From Aquabacter sp040049275 (GTDB lineage: Bacteria; Pseudomonadota; Alphaproteobacteria; Rhizobiales; Xanthobacteraceae): a stretch of 64,000 nt of DNA. The notes under the pieces were generated by a model. That model ran no database searches. It worked only from the letters and a program-made list of their open reading frames with translations, and was not told the DNA's origin. The stretch is taken from contig NZ_JBDZDT010000006.1 in the NCBI RefSeq assembly GCF_040049275.1, positions 62,001 through 126,000 of the forward strand, written 5' to 3'. Of this stretch, positions 60,075 to 64,000 are shown piece after piece (within the stretch, counting starts at the first letter, position 1; each line of letters starts with the position of its first letter). Both the position numbers and the translations under genes were made by a program.

Positions 60075-62165
60075 ATGCCTTTGCGTCATTTCACGCCGCA
60101 GACGCGGCCTCTCGCCTGTCTATTGCTCGCCACCACCGCCCTCGCCTGCCCCCTCTCCGCTCATGCGCAGGAGGCCAGCGTCGATCTTCCCACCATCTCC
60201 GTCAGCGACGGCCAGGGGGGAAGCATCACCGTCCGCTCCGTCGCTGAAGCGCGTGCGGCGCTGGACCTGATCCCCGGCGGCGTCGCTTTGGTGACCGCCC
60301 AGCAGTGGCAGAACACACCTGCCACCACCATCAAGGACATGCTGGACTACGTGCCCGGGGTGTTCGTCCAGCCGAAATGGGGCGAGGACACGCGCCTCTC
60401 CATCCGCGGCTCGGGCATCTCGCGCAGCGCCCATCTGCGGGGCGTCCTGCTTTACCAGGACGGCATCCCGCTCTCCTCCGTGGACGGCGGCGGCGACTTC
60501 CAGGAGATCGACCCCACCGCCTACCAATATGTGGAGGTGTTCAAGGGCGCCAACGGCTACCAGTACGGCGCGAACGCGCTGGGCGGCGCCATCAATTTCG
60601 TCACCCCCACCGGCCGCAGCAATCCCGGCGCCGGCATCAGGCTCGATGCCGGCAGCTTCGGCTTTGCCCGCTTCCAGGCCAATGTGGGCGGGGTGAACGG
60701 CGCCTTCGACGGCTACATCACCGGCTCCTACCTTTCGCAGGACGGCTTCCGAAACCATTCCTCCGGCACCAACACACGCGGCAGCGGCAATTTCGGCTGG
60801 CAGCCCACCGAGAACGTGGAGACGCGTTTCTATTTCAATGCCACCGACGTGCAGCAGGACATTCCCGGCTCCGTCTCGAAATATGTGGCGCTCCATTCCC
60901 CCCAGAGCGCCAACCCCACCAATGTGGCCCTCGACTATGAGCGGGACATCCAGGCCATCCGGGTGGCCAACAAGACCAGCTTCCTGATCTCCGACACCAC
61001 GAAACTGGACGTGGGCGTGTTCTATACGGACAAGTCCCTGTTCCACCCCATCTTCCAGGTGCTGGATTACGGCTACCAGGAATATGGCGCCTTCACCCGC
61101 CTCGTGGACGAGCGGAGCATCGGCGGCTTCAAGAACCGTCTCGTCATGGGCGTGAACTACGGCACCGGCACGGTGGATGCGCAGCGCTACACCAACGTCT
61201 TCGGCAACCCGGCCCAGCTCGTCTACATGTCCAATGACGAGGCAACGACCACCACTTTCTATGCCGAGGACAATTTCTACGTCCTGCCGGACTTCGCCTT
61301 GGTGGGTGCGTTCCAGTATCTCGATGCCAGCCTCGGCCGCGTCGCCTATCTCGGCACGACATCCGGCGGCAACGACTATCAGCTCTTCCTTCCCAAGGGC
61401 GGCTTCGTCTGGGAGCTGGGGCCGGACTCCCAGCTCTACGGCAACGTCTCCCGCTCCGGCGAGGCGCCAACCTTCTCCGAGCTGACCAATTTCGCGGTGG
61501 GCGACATCGCCAACCTCAAGGCGCAGACCGCGACCACGGTGGAGATGGGCTCGCGGGGCCGCAGCCCCACCTTCAACTGGGACGTCTCGCTCTATCGCTC
61601 CTGGGTCGAGAACGAATTGCAGTGCCAGGATACCGGCGTGCTGATGGGGCTCACCTGCACGGTGGTGAACCTCTCCAACACCATCCATCAGGGCATGGAA
61701 GTGGGCGCCAACTGGTCCATGTTCCAGGGCCTCTTCACCCACGGCCCGGCACAGGACAGCGTGTGGCTGAACCTCGCCTACACCTATAACGACTTCTATT
61801 TCGACAACGACCCGGTCTGGGGCAACAACCAGCTTCCCGGCATCCCGCGGCATTATCTGCGGGCGGAGATGCTCTACAAGCATCCCAGCGGCTTCTATGC
61901 CGGGCCGAACGTGGAATGGGTGCCCGTCGCCTATTATGTGGACGACGCCAACACGCTGAACTCCTCGCCCTATGCCCTGTTGAACTTCAAGGCGGGCTAC
62001 GAGCCGCCGGGCGGGCGCTTCTCGGTCTATGTGGACGCCCGCAACCTCTTCAACGTGAACTATATCGCCAGCGCCAGCGTGACCGCTCTGGCCGCGCCGA
62101 ACCAGGCCTTGTTCGAGCCGGGCAACGGGCGGGCGGTGTATGTCGGCACGAAGATGACTTTCTGA
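60075..62165 (+). CDS. TonB-dependent outer-membrane receptor
   Basis: A 696-residue receptor. A signal peptide (residues 1-32, ending AHAQ) is followed by a plug domain (to about residue 165: VPGVFVQPKWGEDTRLSIRGSGISR, then VEVFKGANGYQYGANALGGAINFVTP) and a 22-strand barrel that ends in phenylalanine (TKMTF). There is no N-terminal signalling domain, so it does not act through a FecIR system. Plug sequence resembles FecA-type receptors without the extension, but substrate is unknown; neighbours suggest a metal or metal chelate. It is divergent from exbB-exbD-tonB, its likely energy source. Confidence 0.92.
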   Translation: MPLRHFTPQTRPLACLLLATTALACPLSAHAQEASVDLPTISVSDGQGGSITVRSVAEARAALDLIPGGVALVTAQQWQNTPATTIKDMLDYVPGVFVQPKWGEDTRLSIRGSGISRSAHLRGVLLYQDGIPLSSVDGGGDFQEIDPTAYQYVEVFKGANGYQYGANALGGAINFVTPTGRSNPGAGIRLDAGSFGFARFQANVGGVNGAFDGYITGSYLSQDGFRNHSSGTNTRGSGNFGWQPTENVETRFYFNATDVQQDIPGSVSKYVALHSPQSANPTNVALDYERDIQAIRVANKTSFLISDTTKLDVGVFYTDKSLFHPIFQVLDYGYQEYGAFTRLVDERSIGGFKNRLVMGVNYGTGTVDAQRYTNVFGNPAQLVYMSNDEATTTTFYAEDNFYVLPDFALVGAFQYLDASLGRVAYLGTTSGGNDYQLFLPKGGFVWELGPDSQLYGNVSRSGEAPTFSELTNFAVGDIANLKAQTATTVEMGSRGRSPTFNWDVSLYRSWVENELQCQDTGVLMGLTCTVVNLSNTIHQGMEVGANWSMFQGLFTHGPAQDSVWLNLAYTYNDFYFDNDPVWGNNQLPGIPRHYLRAEMLYKHPSGFYAGPNVEWVPVAYYVDDANTLNSSPYALLNFKAGYEPPGGRFSVYVDARNLFNVNYIASASVTALAAPNQALFEPGNGRAVYVGTKMTF

Positions 62166-62311
62166 ACCTGAGCGGCGGTCTCTCTCCCGCCCCTGCAGCG
62201 GAGTGCGCCTCGCGCGCTCTCCGCATTTTGATGCGCCGCGGCCCCCAAATGCCGTCGCGGGATTGACGCGGGCGCACTCCTCCCTTAACCGCTCTAGTCT
62301 TATCAACATGA

Positions 62312-63676
62312 ATGGCTTCAGCCCGCCTCATGGCCGAACTCGCGCCCAAAGCCGCGTCGAAGGATGCACCCCGTATTTCGTTCGTCTCCCTCGGCTGCCC
62401 CAAGGCGCTGGTGGACAGCGAGCGCATCATCACGCGCCTGCGGGCGGAGGGGTACGAGCTGTCGCGCAACCATGACGGCGCCGACCTCGTCATCGTCAAC
62501 ACCTGCGGCTTCCTCGACAGCGCCAAGGCGGAAAGCTTAGCGGCCATCGGCGATGCGCTGGCGGAAAACGGCAAGGTGGTGGTCACCGGCTGCATGGGCG
62601 CCGAGCCCGAGCAGATCCGGCAGGTGCATCCCGGCGTGCTCGCCGTCACCGGCCCGCAGCAATATGAGAGCGTGCTTGCCGCCGTCCACGAGGCGGTGCC
62701 GCCGCAGCACGATCCCTTCCTTGATCTGGTGCCCGAGCACGGCATCAAGCTCACCCCGCGCCACTATGCCTATCTGAAGATTTCCGAAGGCTGCAACAAT
62801 CGCTGCACCTTCTGCATCATCCCGAAGCTCCGCGGCGACCTCGTCAGCCGCCCGCTCGCGGACGTGATGCGCGAGGCCGAGCGGCTGGTGAACGCAGGGG
62901 TCAAGGAACTCCTGGTGATTTCCCAGGACACCTCGGCCTATGGCGTCGACATCAAATATGCCGCCAGCACATGGCGGGAGAAGGAGCGCCAAGCCCGCTT
63001 CTACGACCTCGCCGAGGCCCTGGGCGAGCTCGGCGCCTGGATCCGGCTGCACTATGTCTATCCCTACCCGCACGTGGACCGGGTGATGGAGCTGATGTCG
63101 GCCGGCAAGGTGCTGCCCTATCTCGACATCCCCTTCCAGCATGCGAGCCCGGACGTGCTGCGCCGTATGAAGCGTCCGGCCTCCCAGGAAAAGACCCTGG
63201 CGCGCGTCCAGGCATGGCGGGCGGCCGTGCCGGACCTGACGCTGCGCTCCACCTTCATCGTCGGCTTCCCCGGCGAGACCGAGGCGGAGTTCCAGGAGCT
63301 TCTCTCCTTCCTCGAAGAGGCGGAGCTGGACCGGGTCGGCTGCTTCAAGTTCGAGCCGGTGGCCGGCGCGCCCGCCAACGACATCGCCCTCCCCGTCCCG
63401 GACGAGGTGAAGGCCGAGCGCTATGACCGCTTCATGCGCACCCAGCAGGCCATCTCGGCGCGCCGCCTGAAGAAGAAGGTGGGCACGCGCCAGCAGGTGA
63501 TCATCGACAGCGTGACGCCGACCGGCGCCATCGGCCGCACCAAGGGCGACGCACCGGAGATCGACGGGCGCGTGCACGTGGCTTCGCGCCGTCCGCTGCG
63601 CGTGGGCGAGATCGCCAGCGTGAAGATCGACGGGGCGGATGCCTACGATTTGCGGGGAACGGCCGTCGGGTTCTGA
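62312..63676 (+). CDS. rimO: ribosomal protein S12 methylthiotransferase RimO
   Basis: A 454-residue radical-SAM enzyme that methylthiolates Asp89 of ribosomal protein S12. The auxiliary-cluster cysteines are C29, C65 and C94 (SLGCPKA, NTCGFLDSA, TGCMGA), the radical-SAM triad C161, C165, C168 (EGCNNRCTFC), and a TRAM domain follows residue 385. The first ATG (62312) has no clear RBS; ATG at 62330 would shorten it by six residues. Confidence 0.95.
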   Translation: MASARLMAELAPKAASKDAPRISFVSLGCPKALVDSERIITRLRAEGYELSRNHDGADLVIVNTCGFLDSAKAESLAAIGDALAENGKVVVTGCMGAEPEQIRQVHPGVLAVTGPQQYESVLAAVHEAVPPQHDPFLDLVPEHGIKLTPRHYAYLKISEGCNNRCTFCIIPKLRGDLVSRPLADVMREAERLVNAGVKELLVISQDTSAYGVDIKYAASTWREKERQARFYDLAEALGELGAWIRLHYVYPYPHVDRVMELMSAGKVLPYLDIPFQHASPDVLRRMKRPASQEKTLARVQAWRAAVPDLTLRSTFIVGFPGETEAEFQELLSFLEEAELDRVGCFKFEPVAGAPANDIALPVPDEVKAERYDRFMRTQQAISARRLKKKVGTRQQVIIDSVTPTGAIGRTKGDAPEIDGRVHVASRRPLRVGEIASVKIDGADAYDLRGTAVGF

Positions 63677-63713
63677 GCCGGCGCGCCACACGTCCTTCCG
63701 CCCTTTAGCCGTC

Positions 63714-63737
63714 ATGCCCGGGCTTTGACCCGGGCAT
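63714..63737. repeat. short palindromic repeat, copy C4
   Basis: ATGCCCGGG-CTTTGA-CCCGGGCAT, hairpin with 9-bp arms, 37 bases after rimO. It may act as a transcription stop. Confidence 0.75.
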
Positions 63738-63755
63738 CTCACCGGCGGGCCATAG

Positions 63756-63875
63756 TCCCCTCTCCCGCTTGCGGGGGAGGGTTAGGGAGGGGGCATCTCA
63801 AGCAGAGTTAAGCTGGGAATCTGGGAGGGCGCGGCATTTCCCCCTCCCCAGCCCTCCCCCGCAAGCGGGAGAGGG
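63756..63875. repeat. ~120-bp G/C-run inverted repeat, copy B5
   Basis: CCCCTCTCCCGCTTGCGGGG at the left and CCCCGCAAGCGGGAGAGGG at the right enclose a unique core of about 60 bp. It lies between rimO and the convergent gene at the window edge. Confidence 0.8.
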
Positions 63876-63922
63876 AGCGCGCAGCACCCGGAACAAGCGT
63901 GCGCGGTCGGCTGTCAGAGACA

Positions 63923-64000
63923 TCAAAACGCCCAGAGGACGCTGCCCTTCACGGCATTTTCCGTCACGTCCGACGAGATCTGCCCGCTATAGCTGACGCC
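63923..64000 (-). CDS. C-terminus of a probable outer-membrane barrel protein (partial)
   Basis: The minus strand is open from the window edge to a TGA at 63923-63925. The 25 residues read GVSYSGQISSDVTENAV followed by KGSVLWAF. A last strand of alternating hydrophobic residues ending in Phe, preceded by a (V)SYSGQ strand, is the typical end of an autotransporter or other outer-membrane beta-barrel. The rest lies outside the window. Confidence 0.6.
   Translation of the reverse strand, partial: GVSYSGQISSDVTENAVKGSVLWAF

Noticed and set aside
60120..62309. Long leftward open frame antisense to the TonB-dependent receptor
   Set aside because: The receptor has a signal peptide, plug motifs and terminal Phe; the antisense frame has none of these.

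Overview
The window looks like core chromosome of a GC-rich alphaproteobacterium of the order Hyphomicrobiales (Rhizobiales), most likely a Xanthobacteraceae-type organism (Xanthobacter, Azorhizobium or Ancylobacter relatives). The evidence is gene content and order typical of that group: trxB beside an LsrB/VtlR-type LysR gene; glyA-nrdR-ribD-ribE-ribH-nusB-thiL; ctaC-ctaD-ctaB-coxF-ctaG-ctaE-DUF983-SURF1; and livHMGF followed by a small membrane protein and the binding protein. I see no prophage, insertion sequence, CRISPR array, tRNA or rRNA.

Layout. 0.3-5.5 kb: AI-2E-type exporter, VanX-like dipeptidase, a small proline-rich protein, a candidate AbcR-like small RNA, an LsrB/VtlR-like LysR regulator, trxB, and a divergent Lrp/AsnC regulator. 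5.7-10.3 kb: a leftward set of coxG-like, then coxS-, coxL- and coxM-like genes of the form II (AYRGAGR) molybdenum hydroxylase type. 10.5-16.8 kb: rightward livHMGF, a small membrane protein, the periplasmic binding protein with its terminator, and a glutathione transferase. 17-21 kb: ccdA facing away from a P1/DmpA-family peptidase, a small membrane protein, and a DadA-type oxidase. 20.9-27.5 kb: the complete aa3 cytochrome c oxidase and assembly cluster, leftward. 28-36 kb: IalB-like protein, CPA2 antiporter, a DUF937 protein, a DUF1127 protein, a second LysR gene, a DMT exporter and gshA. 36-46 kb: a fatty-acid catabolism block with fadD, fadL, a MerR regulator, thiolase, FadN-type fusion, acyl-CoA dehydrogenase and a small SCP2 protein. 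46-51 kb: an exported Trp/Gly-rich protein and the opgD-opgH glucan pair. 51-56.6 kb: thiamine/riboflavin/NusB/NrdR/GlyA. 56.9-62.2 kb: ExbB-ExbD-TonB, divergent from a DUF2946 protein and a TonB-dependent receptor. 62.3-63.7 kb: rimO. The last 78 bases are the C-terminus of a leftward gene that looks like an outer-membrane barrel.

The intergenic DNA carries three families of palindromic repeats: a ~200-bp element with long terminal inverted repeats (three copies, two bracketing gshA), a ~120-bp G/C-run element (five copies), and short hairpins with ATGCCCGGG...CCCGGGCAT ends.

The most interesting signals are regulatory. Downstream of the LsrB/VtlR-like gene there is a ~130-nt leftward transcript candidate with three stem-loops, unpaired pyrimidine-rich segments, a strong intrinsic terminator and an 18-bp palindrome just upstream; this matches the place and architecture of AbcR small RNAs. 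Further candidates are a NodD-type ATC-N9-GAT box in front of the second LysR gene, an 11-bp inverted pair shared by fadL and the MerR gene, and an AT-rich dyad in front of the Lrp gene.
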